DNA from: an uncultured bacterium | Lineage (GTDB): Bacteria; Pseudomonadota; Gammaproteobacteria; Burkholderiales; Burkholderiaceae_E | Assembly: GCA_903866395.1 (NCBI GenBank) | Contig: CAIPNM010000454.1 | Location: forward strand, 1-32,377 | Length of the DNA: 32,377 nt | Reading direction: 5' to 3' | In this document: positions 24,541 through 32,324 of the stretch, one piece after another | How positions within the stretch are numbered: position 1 is the first letter of the stretch | Layout of the letters: every line of letters starts with the position of its first letter | Program-made: the position numbers and the translations under genes | The notes under the pieces: model-generated | Told to the model about the DNA's origin: nothing | Database searches by the model: none | The model's input: the letters and a program-made list of their open reading frames with translations, nothing else

Positions 24541-25221
24541 TTAGCGACTATTTGAAATAACCGAATTTTCTGTGTCGGAATTCTTTTTTAGGAAATTTGA
24601 TGCCGAATCCAGCGCCTCTCTTCGCTTGTCCATGGAGGACTGCAGCGTAATCATTTGAAGCTGCTGGGTACTCATCAAACCGTCGATTTTTCCCTGAATG
24701 TCGGTGAGCGTGGCATCGATGCCTGCGCTGGAGATAGTGCCCAAGGCATAGCTCCGCACCATCGCATCAGACTGACCTGCGCTGCGGGCGTCAGTGGCCA
24801 CCTTTGCAAGTGACTGATAGGCTTCGCCGAATTCGCCGCCGGCCGCCCGTGCGAGGTAGTTGGGATCGTAGCTGGGATCGGCCGGATCACTGGCTCGCCG
24901 GTAACCCTCCACCTGCGTGTCGCTCGCGTGCTTAAACTGTTCCGCATAAGGGTTTTGATCAATTAATCGCGCGTCGGCGGACGAACTGCCAGTAAAGAAG
25001 GTTTTCTGGGTGCTTAAGTTCGTCCGCATGTCCCGAAGCGAACTTATTTTCTGCAGATTCGACTGCATATCCAGAGCAGCCCTGTTGACCTCTTTTTCTA
25101 AAAGTGCCACCCGAGCGGTTTGAACATCGAAATAAAGGTCGCTTGTCGATTTTGAATTCGTCGCCGAAGCGACCCCGCCTAAGCGGGAGGGAGCGCCGGC
25201 AGCAGGCTGGATGGTTGTCAT
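24541..25221 (-). CDS. T3SS filament/tip protein, Bsp22/EspA-like (upstream paralogue)
   Basis: The 226-residue hydrophilic protein has an N-terminal helix (about 28-72, VQTARVALLEKEVNRAALDM) and a C-terminal helix starting LQMITLQSSMDKRREALDSA and ending in a SNSR sequence. This is the same arrangement as the 187-residue neighbour, with matching spacing of the MxxLQSxxxKRxEAxD motif. The middle (75-165) is longer and different. It is probably a divergent duplicate serving as filament, tip or cap. GGGAG lies six bases before the ATG. Compared with the export-apparatus genes the DNA here is less G+C-rich. Confidence 0.8.
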   Translation of the reverse strand: MTTIQPAAGAPSRLGGVASATNSKSTSDLYFDVQTARVALLEKEVNRAALDMQSNLQKISSLRDMRTNLSTQKTFFTGSSSADARLIDQNPYAEQFKHASDTQVEGYRRASDPADPSYDPNYLARAAGGEFGEAYQSLAKVATDARSAGQSDAMVRSYALGTISSAGIDATLTDIQGKIDGLMSTQQLQMITLQSSMDKRREALDSASNFLKKNSDTENSVISNSR

Positions 25222-25247
25222 CGATACTCCCGAACGTCGACGCCTGG

Positions 25248-25553
25248 TTAGACCATTCCCAGCCGCCGGCGCTGCCGTACCGCAGCGGCGTGCACGGACG
25301 GCGCCGTGCCCGAGTTACCGACGATCCCCATTTCTCGGGCGCGGGACTCCACCTCGAATTTAATTTGAGCGAGATCGTCGGCAAATAGTTCGTGGGCGAT
25401 TTTCTGGGATTCTGCGGAAATGGAATGAGTGAGATCCGCGATCTTTTCAGGGTCAAGACCCTGTGCCTTGCACCAGGCTGCCAATCCGCCCGCTTCGGCC
25501 TGCGCGATCAATTCCTCCGAGTCGCGAATCAGCTTATCGACGTCAATCGCCAT
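25248..25553 (-). CDS. Unknown small T3SS-associated protein (first gene of the minus-strand run)
   Basis: The 101-residue protein is mostly charged and helical, with a single Cys and a basic tail (QRRRLGMV). I do not recognise it. It is 26 bp upstream of the filament gene on the same strand and begins at the divergent control region, so it is probably the first gene of the operon. It has no signal peptide or membrane segment. No ribosome site is obvious before the ATG. Candidates for its role are a filament chaperone (small, helical, next to its client, as CesA-type proteins are for EspA) or a regulator; neither is shown. Confidence 0.62.
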   Translation of the reverse strand: MAIDVDKLIRDSEELIAQAEAGGLAAWCKAQGLDPEKIADLTHSISAESQKIAHELFADDLAQIKFEVESRAREMGIVGNSGTAPSVHAAAVRQRRRLGMV

Positions 25554-25630
25554 GTTCTGAGATGAGGATCCGATGAATGTTGCGAATTCGATGAATCAGA
25601 ATCACGTCGGACGGTTTATGCGGCGGCCGA

Positions 25631-25653
25631 ACTCCGATTCCGATGGTCGGAGT
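25631..25653. promoter_or_regulatory. Inverted repeat, candidate operator
   Basis: ACTCCGA (25631-25637) and TCGGAGT (25647-25653) are perfect 7-bp inverted repeats separated by 9 bp, about 16 bp centre to centre, in the middle of the divergent region. The arrangement suits binding of a dimeric regulator on one face of the helix. The protein is unknown. Confidence 0.35.
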
Positions 25654-25673
25654 CTATACTGCAACCGAAGTAA

Positions 25674-25684
25674 TTGGAATCCAA
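25674..25684. promoter_or_regulatory. Short palindrome TTGGAATCCAA, candidate operator
   Basis: TTGGA and TCCAA flank a single central base, 21 bp beyond the first dyad and about 65 bp before sctW. It is short enough to occur by chance, but lies exactly in the region expected to carry regulatory sites. Confidence 0.25.
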
Positions 25685-25748
25685 GCGAGCATTGATTACC
25701 AGTGCGTTCCCCGTTCGTTCCATGATGCCGCGTTTTTGTTAATTAGTC

Positions 25749-26933
25749 ATGAATCAAACCAGTTCGGTAAGCGCCGCGCTCCCTCAGGCCGGTCAGTTCG
25801 CTGGTCCGGGTCAGTTGACTGGCGGGGCCGAGGCCCGGCTCGCCGGGCGCAAGATTGTCCAGCAGCGGACGAGCGAACAGAACCCTCTGCTTGATGCAGC
25901 CAGCGAGTTAACGCAGTCCTTCGCCGCCCGCATGCAGCAGCGTGGCGTCAAGGATCGAACAATCCTGACCGGGGGGGCACTGGCGGGTTTGTCACGTGAA
26001 ATTCGTCACAAGACGCTAGAGCATACCCGGACGGGCAAGTCGCGCGGCAGTCGTTCGGGCGACGCGGAACGTGAGTCGGTCGAGGCCAGGGCGCCGGGGC
26101 AGGGGGATCTCGCTCGCGCCATCCTGAAGCGTCCCGATCGAATCAGGCAGTTCGCCGAGGAATCAGATAGCGACCCGACCGCGCAATTTCTCATGTTGCT
26201 CGATGCCGCTGAGGAGATCGAGTCTGGGCAGGCTGGGGGCGACGCGGATGGTACCGTTGCCGCCGCAGTCCGTGAAGTTTTGGAGGAAATGTTCGCCGAG
26301 CGAGGCGAGCGCATCCTGGCCGATGTCAACACCGTCGAGGCATACAGTCGGCTGAGCGCGGATCAGGCGCGTCAGTTCCGCTCGGCTTATCACGACGCGG
26401 CAATCGGTGCCGAATCGCTCGGGGGCGTGCTTAATCACCTCCTGCAGCTGGTTCACGATGAAGGCTCCCCTGCAGCGTTTCTTGAGGTCCATCGCACCAT
26501 GATCGCGGCGCTAGGCCTTGATCTCTCTGCCGCTCGCTCGTCGACTGACAAGGTCAAGCTACGGTCGCTGGTCAGTGACCTCTATCACCTTGAGGTGGTC
26601 AGTACCCTTCTTGAAGGCAGTACTGAACTGTCCGGCCAGCTCCAGGCGAGGCACGGAACCACTCCCTTTGCACCCAACCAGCTCACCAGCGACCTGGTTT
26701 CATTGGCGGGGGAGCGCTGGGTCGATGCCGACCACTTCAAGCGGCTTGCCGATCGCTATCGCGCGATGGATCCGATGGCCGCTGCAGTTGATTTCCTAAC
26801 CGGCGTTCGGAATCTGGTGAAAGACATTCCGGTGAAGGTGTTTGCCACCCCTGAGGCAAGGCAGACCCTCATCGATTCGGCGCAGAGCGCTGTCGACTAC
26901 GCCATCGACCGGGAAGAGGGGATTGTCGAATGA
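25749..26933 (+). CDS. sctW: T3SS gatekeeper SctW (YopN-TyeA fusion, BopN-like)
   Basis: The 394-residue gatekeeper blocks effector export until translocators are delivered or host contact occurs. Residues about 30-290 match the YopN/HrpJ/MxiC body. From about 305 the sequence aligns by eye with TyeA: LVSLAGERWVDADHFKRLAD, then IPVKVFATPEARQTLIDSAQ and AIDREEG. The two Yersinia proteins are thus fused here, as in MxiC-type proteins. No ribosome site is visible before the ATG; the upstream bases TTTTTGTTAATTAGTC suggest either a very short leader or a different start. It is the first gene of the plus-strand operon. Confidence 0.92.
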   Translation: MNQTSSVSAALPQAGQFAGPGQLTGGAEARLAGRKIVQQRTSEQNPLLDAASELTQSFAARMQQRGVKDRTILTGGALAGLSREIRHKTLEHTRTGKSRGSRSGDAERESVEARAPGQGDLARAILKRPDRIRQFAEESDSDPTAQFLMLLDAAEEIESGQAGGDADGTVAAAVREVLEEMFAERGERILADVNTVEAYSRLSADQARQFRSAYHDAAIGAESLGGVLNHLLQLVHDEGSPAAFLEVHRTMIAALGLDLSAARSSTDKVKLRSLVSDLYHLEVVSTLLEGSTELSGQLQARHGTTPFAPNQLTSDLVSLAGERWVDADHFKRLADRYRAMDPMAAAVDFLTGVRNLVKDIPVKVFATPEARQTLIDSAQSAVDYAIDREEGIVE

Positions 26934-26949
26934 ATGGAGCCGTCTCCTG

Positions 26950-27327
26950 ATGGACCCTTGGCGTGCCACCGAAGAGTTTGGACGAGCAATAGGGTTGGCC
27001 GGCCTGACGCTTGACTCAGGCGAGGCCTCTTTCGAAATCGAGTCAGGTGCCAGTCTGGGTCTTCTGCTCCGCGATCGAGACATTCTGGTTCATGTGCGCC
27101 AGCCGGTTCCGCATGCCGATGCGTCCCTGTCGCTGCGCGCGCTCCAAAGCGTCGAGGCGCGCGACCGCCATGGCTTTGTGCTTCAGGTGGGAAGCCGCGG
27201 TTCGGGGTCTGATTTCTGCCTGGTCGGCACCGTCCGGTTGCTCGAGTCGCAGCTGTCTGCCGAGTCGCTCATGAAAGCCGCTGAGCAACTTCTCTCCTGG
27301 GCCGAGAGCCTGTCGCAACCCGTCTGA
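26950..27327 (+). CDS. SycN-like class I chaperone of the gatekeeper
   Basis: The 125-residue protein has the CesT-type layout: helix (FGRAIGLAGLTL), strands (ASFEIESGASLGLLL; ILVHVRQPV), then helix LSLRALQS, two more strands and a closing helix (AAEQLLSWAESL). Its place between sctW and sctX equals that of SycN/Pcr2 in the Yersinia and Pseudomonas gene order, so it probably binds the N-terminus of SctW. A partner such as YscB is not seen nearby. The ATG lies 16 bp after the sctW stop with a modest GGAG; the open frame extends upstream inside sctW. Confidence 0.8.
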   Translation: MDPWRATEEFGRAIGLAGLTLDSGEASFEIESGASLGLLLRDRDILVHVRQPVPHADASLSLRALQSVEARDRHGFVLQVGSRGSGSDFCLVGTVRLLESQLSAESLMKAAEQLLSWAESLSQPV

Positions 27328-27332
27328 GCGCC

Positions 27333-27734
27333 ATGGCCACCTCGATCGATGCGAGCTATGCGCTGAACTTCGGCCTTGCCGGTCTTCCGGTTGAGGCCGA
27401 CTTTCCGTCGTCCAGCCTGCCCGATTACCGGGCAATTCCGCCAACCGGAATGCCGTACATCGGCGAAGTGGATCGTTTGCTCGCTCCCGGCGGTACAGCC
27501 GAGTTGATCAGGCAGTGGGGGCTTCCAAAGACGGTCTCGTCCGAGGTTCTCAGCTCTGGCGGGTTTACTGATGCGCTCGCGCAGATTCGGGAACGACTCG
27601 ATTCGCGTCCGCGAACAAACAGCGAATCGCCGGAGACCGAACTCGCGCTTCGCCGTTTGAACGCCGAGGTGCGGCAAATGCTTGCGCTACGCGACCTGGT
27701 TCGCCAGAACCAGAGTCTGTTGCTACAGGGGTGA
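27333..27734 (+). CDS. sctX: T3SS protein SctX (YscX/Pcr3-like)
   Basis: The 133-residue protein aligns with YscX around LPDYRAIPPTGMPYIGEVDRLL (27-48); YscX has LPDRYALPPDGHP followed by HLERLY. The C-terminal half is helix (SESPETELALRRLNAEVRQML). In Yersinia YscX binds YscY and with it SctV, and is required for export of early substrates; it is itself secreted. The start follows the SycN-like stop by 5 bp and its stop lies just before the sctY start. SctX and SctY occur only in the Ysc-type branch, which helps classify this system. Confidence 0.9.
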   Translation: MATSIDASYALNFGLAGLPVEADFPSSSLPDYRAIPPTGMPYIGEVDRLLAPGGTAELIRQWGLPKTVSSEVLSSGGFTDALAQIRERLDSRPRTNSESPETELALRRLNAEVRQMLALRDLVRQNQSLLLQG

Positions 27735-27739
27735 GCAGC

Positions 27740-28099
27740 ATGAGTTCCCCTCTTACCGACGCAGAACGCGACGCGCTGGCACTGCTTGGCGGATTTTTCC
27801 TCCAGCAGGGCCAGGCAGAGCGTGCACTCACGGTTTTTGCCGGACTCGAATCTTTAGAGCCGTCGGTCGTGTCACATTCGCGCCTGGTGGCGGTGGCTGC
27901 ACTAGCCGCCGGCCGTCCTGAGCGCGCGCTAATCGCACTCGATCGCATTGCGCTTGGCGGCCAGATCGACGCTGTGTTCCATCTTGCGCGAGCCGAGGCG
28001 CTGTCAGCGTTGGGCCGAAACACCGAAGCGTCGGCGTCGATGAGGGCCTGGCTGTCCCTTCGTGAGTCGGCGCACCCCCCGCTGGGACTGGCAGCATGA
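27740..28099 (+). CDS. sctY: T3SS protein SctY (YscY/Pcr4-like TPR)
   Basis: The 119-residue small TPR protein (ALLGGFFLQQGQAERALTVFAGL, VAVAALAAGRPERALIALDRI, FHLARAEALSALGRNTEAS) is the expected chaperone-like partner of SctX. The frame opens with a GTG at 27731 that overlaps the sctX stop, but AGGGG sits eight bases before the ATG at 27740, so the latter is preferred. The stop overlaps the sctV start (ATGA), in keeping with the known SctX-SctY-SctV complex. Confidence 0.9.
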   Translation: MSSPLTDAERDALALLGGFFLQQGQAERALTVFAGLESLEPSVVSHSRLVAVAALAAGRPERALIALDRIALGGQIDAVFHLARAEALSALGRNTEASASMRAWLSLRESAHPPLGLAA

Positions 28100-30195
28100 A
28101 CCGACTTCAAGCGCTGCTTCAGAGCATCGCCTTAAAGGCAGCAAGCCGAAACGACATCGTGCTTGCGGTGATGATCGTTGCGATCATCTTCATGATGATT
28201 CTGCCGTTACCCACGCTGCTGGTTGACGTCCTGATTGGTATGAACATGACGCTGTCAGCGGTGCTGCTGATGGTTGCGATGTACCTCCCGACACCGCTCG
28301 CGTTTTCATCGTTTCCGTCCGTACTCCTGGTAACCACGCTTTTTCGGCTGGGCATCTCCATCGCCACCACCCGGCTGATCCTGCTACAGGGAGATGCGGG
28401 CAGCATCATCGATACCTTCGGCAATTTTGTGGTGGGTGGCAATCTGGTGGTCGGCCTGGTGGTGTTTCTGATTCTCACCATCGTGCAGTTCGTGGTGATC
28501 ACCAAAGGCGCTGAGCGAGTGGCCGAGGTTGCCGCGCGCTTCTCGCTCGACGCCATGCCGGGCAAACAGATGGCGATCGACGGTGATATGCGCGCCGGCA
28601 CCATCGACATGGACGAGGCCAAGCGCCGTCGTCGAGCCGTTGAGAAGGAAAGCCAGCTATACGGCGCCATGGACGGCGCCATGAAGTTCGTCAAGGGCGA
28701 TGCCATCGCGGGGCTCATTATTGTGGCGGTCAATTTGCTGGGGGGCATCCTGATAGGCATGCTGCAGCGGGGAATGACGGCTGGGAAGGCCATGCAGACC
28801 TATTCGATCCTTTCCATCGGAGACGGTCTGATCTCGCAGATTCCAGCGCTATTCATCTCGATCTGCGCGGGCATTATCGTGACTCGCGTGCAGTCCGACG
28901 AAGGTCCTTCCAACGTGGGCAAGGACATCGGCTCGCAGATCATGGCCCAACCCCGCGCCCTCATCATCGGGGGATGTATTGCACTTGGCATGGGGTTCAT
29001 CCCGGGCATGCCGTCGTTTGTGTTTCTTTTGCTCGGCATTCCGTTGATCGCGATGGGCATTGCCATGCGGCCGCGCCGACAGGTCGATGAGAAAACCGGC
29101 GAGATCACCGAAGTGCCGGCGCTTGCCGCGAGCGACTCATCCGCCCGAAAACCCACCCGGGGCGACGGAACCGATGAATTTGTGCCCACCGTTCCGCTGA
29201 TTCTGGATGTGGCCGATAACCTGCGCATGGCACTGAAAGCCGATGAACTGAACGAGGAGTTGATCAAAATCCGGCGAGCGCTGTATTTCGATCTGGGCGT
29301 GCCTTTCCCAGGTATTCAGCTACGCTTTAACGACCGCCTGGAGTCGAATACCTATCACATCGTGCTGACCGAGGTGCCCGTCGCACAGGGGGTGTTGCGG
29401 ATCGACCAGGTATTGGTTCGCGAGTCGGCCGACAAGCTCTCGGCGTTGGGCGTTGACTTCGAAAAAGACCGCGCGTTTTTGCCCGGGGTGGAGTCGATCT
29501 GGGTGGCCACGGAAACCGCAGAGCTTTTGTCCAAGGCCGGCATGTCGTATATGAATCCCACCCAGATCCTCACCTTCCATCTTGCAACAGTACTGAGGAA
29601 ATATTCTGCCGAGTTCATCGGCGTACAGGAGACCCGGTTCTTGCTGGGTGCCATGGAGCAGCGCTTTCCCGACCTGGTGAAAGAGGCAACCCGTGTCATG
29701 CCCACGCAGAAGATCGGTGAGATTCTTCAGCGCCTGGTATCGGAAGACATCTCGATTCGCAACTTGAGAACCATTCTGGAGTCGCTCGTCGAGTGGGGCC
29801 AGAAGGAGAAAGATTCGGTGCTCCTCACCGAATACGTTCGTGGCTCGCTCAAGCGGCAAATCAGTTTCAAGTATTCCTCGGGGCAGAACATGCTGCCTGC
29901 CTACCTGTTGGCACCCAAGGTTGAGGAAACGGTGCGGAGCGCGATCCGCCAGACCTCGGCAGGAAGTTATCTCGCGCTTGATCCGGCCGCCTCGCGCAAA
30001 CTCGTGGATAACCTTAAAAAAGCCGTTGGCAAGCTTCCCGCGAGCGGCGCTCGTCCCGTGCTGCTCGCCTCGATGGACATTCGACGGTACATGCGAAAGT
30101 TGATCGAGGCCGATCTCTATGATCTTCAGGTGCTGTCCTATCAGGAGTTGGTGCCTGAGGTGAACATTCAGCCGCTTGCCCGGGTGGATCTTTGA
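28096..30195 (+). CDS. sctV: T3SS major export apparatus protein SctV
   Basis: The 699-residue FHIPEP-family protein forms the nonameric export ring. The N-terminal 330 residues hold about eight membrane helices with the signature RFSLDAMPGKQMAIDGDMRAGTI region (near 156-178). After a charged linker (about 335-365) comes the cytoplasmic substrate-docking domain to the end. Length and landmarks are normal, and no breaks are seen. It is coupled to sctY (ATGA) and to sctD (TTGA). Confidence 0.98.
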   Translation: MNRLQALLQSIALKAASRNDIVLAVMIVAIIFMMILPLPTLLVDVLIGMNMTLSAVLLMVAMYLPTPLAFSSFPSVLLVTTLFRLGISIATTRLILLQGDAGSIIDTFGNFVVGGNLVVGLVVFLILTIVQFVVITKGAERVAEVAARFSLDAMPGKQMAIDGDMRAGTIDMDEAKRRRRAVEKESQLYGAMDGAMKFVKGDAIAGLIIVAVNLLGGILIGMLQRGMTAGKAMQTYSILSIGDGLISQIPALFISICAGIIVTRVQSDEGPSNVGKDIGSQIMAQPRALIIGGCIALGMGFIPGMPSFVFLLLGIPLIAMGIAMRPRRQVDEKTGEITEVPALAASDSSARKPTRGDGTDEFVPTVPLILDVADNLRMALKADELNEELIKIRRALYFDLGVPFPGIQLRFNDRLESNTYHIVLTEVPVAQGVLRIDQVLVRESADKLSALGVDFEKDRAFLPGVESIWVATETAELLSKAGMSYMNPTQILTFHLATVLRKYSAEFIGVQETRFLLGAMEQRFPDLVKEATRVMPTQKIGEILQRLVSEDISIRNLRTILESLVEWGQKEKDSVLLTEYVRGSLKRQISFKYSSGQNMLPAYLLAPKVEETVRSAIRQTSAGSYLALDPAASRKLVDNLKKAVGKLPASGARPVLLASMDIRRYMRKLIEADLYDLQVLSYQELVPEVNIQPLARVDL

Positions 30196-31715
30196 GCGAC
30201 GCCCGTAAATCCCAGGGCGCTGTTGCCGCCCCGCCGTTCGAATTGCGGCTGTTATCGGGCGTCCATGCCGGTGCGTCACTTTCGCTGTCACCCGGTGAGC
30301 GTCTCACGATCGGTCGCTCGCGCAATTGCGACGTGGTGTTGCATGACGCGCCTTTCGATCAGGCACGCCTGGAGGCCAGTTCGGAGGGCTGGGTCTGGCT
30401 TGAGCCGGACGGCACCCAACAGGTCATCCCGAGAGGCCAGGGTTTGACTGCTGGGGCCCTGGTGCTGACCGTACAGTCCGCCGGAGAGTCATGGTCAGCT
30501 GCAACCGAGCTGCCAATCGCCTGGACCCGGCCTGAAACGGGCAGCGCCCAAGCGGGTGTCTCGTCACCGGCGGCAACCGAAGCAGCCGATAACGGCGTGG
30601 GCGAGGGTGGGGTTGGTGCCCCTTTCGGAAGCGCAGCCGCAGGCACGTTGAACGAGTCGCCAGATGCTGCCTCCTTGGCCGCGGATCGTGTGGGGGAGTC
30701 GCTAGCGCCAGTTGCCATCGAGGCCGCGCGCTCGCGTTCGTCGTGGCGCGGAAGTAAAGCCTGGTTGCTTGCTCCCGGCGCGATCCTGGTCGGCATTGCA
30801 TGGTACGCATCCGGTTTCACGGATCCGTTACTTGGCCTGTTTCGCGGCGCACCCATTGAGTCGCCGGTGGCGGCTGCACCCTTGCCTCCCGCAGGCGCCA
30901 GTGAGCAAGACCTCGCACGCGTGAAGGAGCGGATCACCGCCGCAGGCTTCAATGATGTGGTTCGAGCGGCGCTGCGGCGCGACGGCCGGATCGAGGTCAC
31001 GGGCGTTCTGGAAAGTGTGGATGAACAGGACCAGGTGATCCAGTTGCTGTCTCCCGAGCGGCGTTGGGTGGCGCTCGCGCTTCTTACTCAGGCCGAGTTC
31101 GCCGAACGCGTACGCGACGCGGCGAGAGTGTTGCCTGAAGGGTTCGGCGCCGAGGCGCTCACGGGTGGTCGGATTCGCCTGACTGGCCTTGTACTCCGGC
31201 CCGATGAGGGGGCGCTTGCTCGTTCGATACTTGAAGAGCGGCTTCCACAAACCGTCGCAATGGTGAACGGTCTCAGCACGCCAGACGACGTAGCCACTCA
31301 ACTGGGTGGCGAGTTGCAGGGGTTGGGCTTTGGCTCGGTCAAAGTCGTGTGGAGTGATTCCCGGATCAGCATTGACGGCACTATTCCCCGCGAGCGGGCT
31401 GCTTCTTGGGAGCAGGCTCTGCTCGGCTTCAACCAGCGATTTAGTGATCGACTGCCAGCTCGCGTGGCACTCATCTTGTCAGACCCAATGGTTGCTCCGG
31501 TCGCTGCTGCATCGGTCGCCCAGCCCGTGCTGCCGCCACCCAAGCTTCCTCGCATCGTTGCGATTCAGAGTGGCCCCTTGTCCTACCTGCTGTTTGCGGA
31601 CGGGCACCGCGTCCTGCCAGGTGGCATGGTGAATGGCTACCGGCTGGCCGCCATCGGCGATACCGAACTTCTGTTTGAGGACGCAAATGGCGCACAACAT
31701 CGGGTGGCCAGGTGA
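30192..31715 (+). CDS. sctD: T3SS inner-membrane ring protein SctD
   Basis: The 507-residue protein starts at a TTG sharing bases with the sctV stop. An FHA domain (about 15-98, ERLTIGRSRNCDVVLHD) binds SctK in the cytoplasm. An unusually long Ala/Gly/Ser linker (about 112-186) follows, then one TM (190-208) and periplasmic ring domains (BON-like at about 230-280, then two more) to the end. The family is usually 400-430 residues; the linker explains most of the excess. The stop overlaps the next start (GTGA). Confidence 0.95.
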   Translation: MSDARKSQGAVAAPPFELRLLSGVHAGASLSLSPGERLTIGRSRNCDVVLHDAPFDQARLEASSEGWVWLEPDGTQQVIPRGQGLTAGALVLTVQSAGESWSAATELPIAWTRPETGSAQAGVSSPAATEAADNGVGEGGVGAPFGSAAAGTLNESPDAASLAADRVGESLAPVAIEAARSRSSWRGSKAWLLAPGAILVGIAWYASGFTDPLLGLFRGAPIESPVAAAPLPPAGASEQDLARVKERITAAGFNDVVRAALRRDGRIEVTGVLESVDEQDQVIQLLSPERRWVALALLTQAEFAERVRDAARVLPEGFGAEALTGGRIRLTGLVLRPDEGALARSILEERLPQTVAMVNGLSTPDDVATQLGGELQGLGFGSVKVVWSDSRISIDGTIPRERAASWEQALLGFNQRFSDRLPARVALILSDPMVAPVAAASVAQPVLPPPKLPRIVAIQSGPLSYLLFADGHRVLPGGMVNGYRLAAIGDTELLFEDANGAQHRVAR

Positions 31716-32014
31716 GTGAGCCGGGCATCACATTCAGTCAGCTCGAGGAGCGGCTCGCGAGCTCCGAGGCCGGCGAGGCGATCAGAGAGTGCCAGCAAAT
31801 GCTCGCTGCGCTTTCTGAGCGCCTTCGCAGCCAGTCCTCGGGCCAGCAGCCGGTCGCACGGTATCGGCGTATCGAGGCCGCTCTACTTGCGATCGAAGCC
31901 GCATCCGAGGTAGTGTGCAACGTTAGGCCTACGCGCTCGGATGAGGCGCCCAACCCCTTTCAGACCGGCCCCGATCAGATACGCGATCCCGCCACACGGA
32001 AGCCAACACCATGA
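31712..32014 (+). CDS. YscE-like needle co-chaperone
   Basis: The 100-residue protein consists of two helices (ITFSQLEERLASSEAGEAI; LRSQSSGQQPVARYRRIEAALLAIEAASEVV) and a polar tail. Size, helix pattern and position just before the needle gene match YscE/PscE/BscE, which with YscG holds the needle subunit monomeric. The GTG start overlaps the sctD stop and its own stop overlaps sctF (ATGA). The C-terminal 30-residue tail is longer than in YscE. Sequence similarity is low, as usual for this family. Confidence 0.8.
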   Translation: MSEPGITFSQLEERLASSEAGEAIRECQQMLAALSERLRSQSSGQQPVARYRRIEAALLAIEAASEVVCNVRPTRSDEAPNPFQTGPDQIRDPATRKPTP

Positions 32015-32262
32015 ACGTCTTACCCGGTAACGGACTCAGTCTCGACTACGTGTCGCAGACTATGCTCACTGCGGTCACTAACGCCGAAACCACGTTGCGC
32101 GCCACCATCCAGGCGCAGGCCGCTTCGCAAACCCAGACCCCTTCAGATCTTCTGGTACTACAGAAGCAGATCCAGGAGTGGGCCATGATCACGCAACTGC
32201 AGAGCACGGTAGTTAAGGAACTCGCCGATGCCGCGAAATCGGTGATTCAGAAATCGGCCTGA
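32011..32262 (+). CDS. sctF: T3SS needle subunit SctF
   Basis: The 83-residue helical hairpin protein forms the extracellular needle. The turn region (QTQTPSDLLVLQKQIQEW) and the C-terminal helix with MITQLQSTVVKELADAAKSV are typical of SctF. It has no signal peptide, as expected for a T3SS substrate. The start overlaps the YscE-like stop (ATGA). No sctG/YscG-like gene follows directly. Confidence 0.95.
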   Translation: MNVLPGNGLSLDYVSQTMLTAVTNAETTLRATIQAQAASQTQTPSDLLVLQKQIQEWAMITQLQSTVVKELADAAKSVIQKSA

Positions 32263-32324
32263 GCGGGCCAGCGCCGCGCGGAGCGGCAGCCGCAGAAGGG
32301 ATCGCCCAGGGCATCGAGGGCGAT

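Larger units (their letters stand above)
25554..25748. promoter_or_regulatory. Divergent control region of the two T3SS transcription units
   Basis: This 195-bp region separates the minus-strand run from sctW on the plus strand and must hold the promoters for both, unless they lie further upstream. It is relatively A+T-rich towards sctW. I see no convincing sigma-70 boxes. On the minus strand GGAAC occurs twice (complement of 25705-25720), each followed about 16 bases later by a possible -10 region, compatible with an ECF sigma such as BtrS, but this is weak. Two dyads are listed separately. Confidence 0.6.

Noticed and set aside
24959-25456. 165-residue minus-strand frame over the filament gene start and the 101-residue gene
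   Set aside because: It overlaps two better-supported frames and has the mixed composition of a shadow frame.
29320-30291. 323-residue minus-strand frame opposite sctV
   Set aside because: Antisense to the conserved SctV cytoplasmic domain; no recognisable fold or ribosome site.
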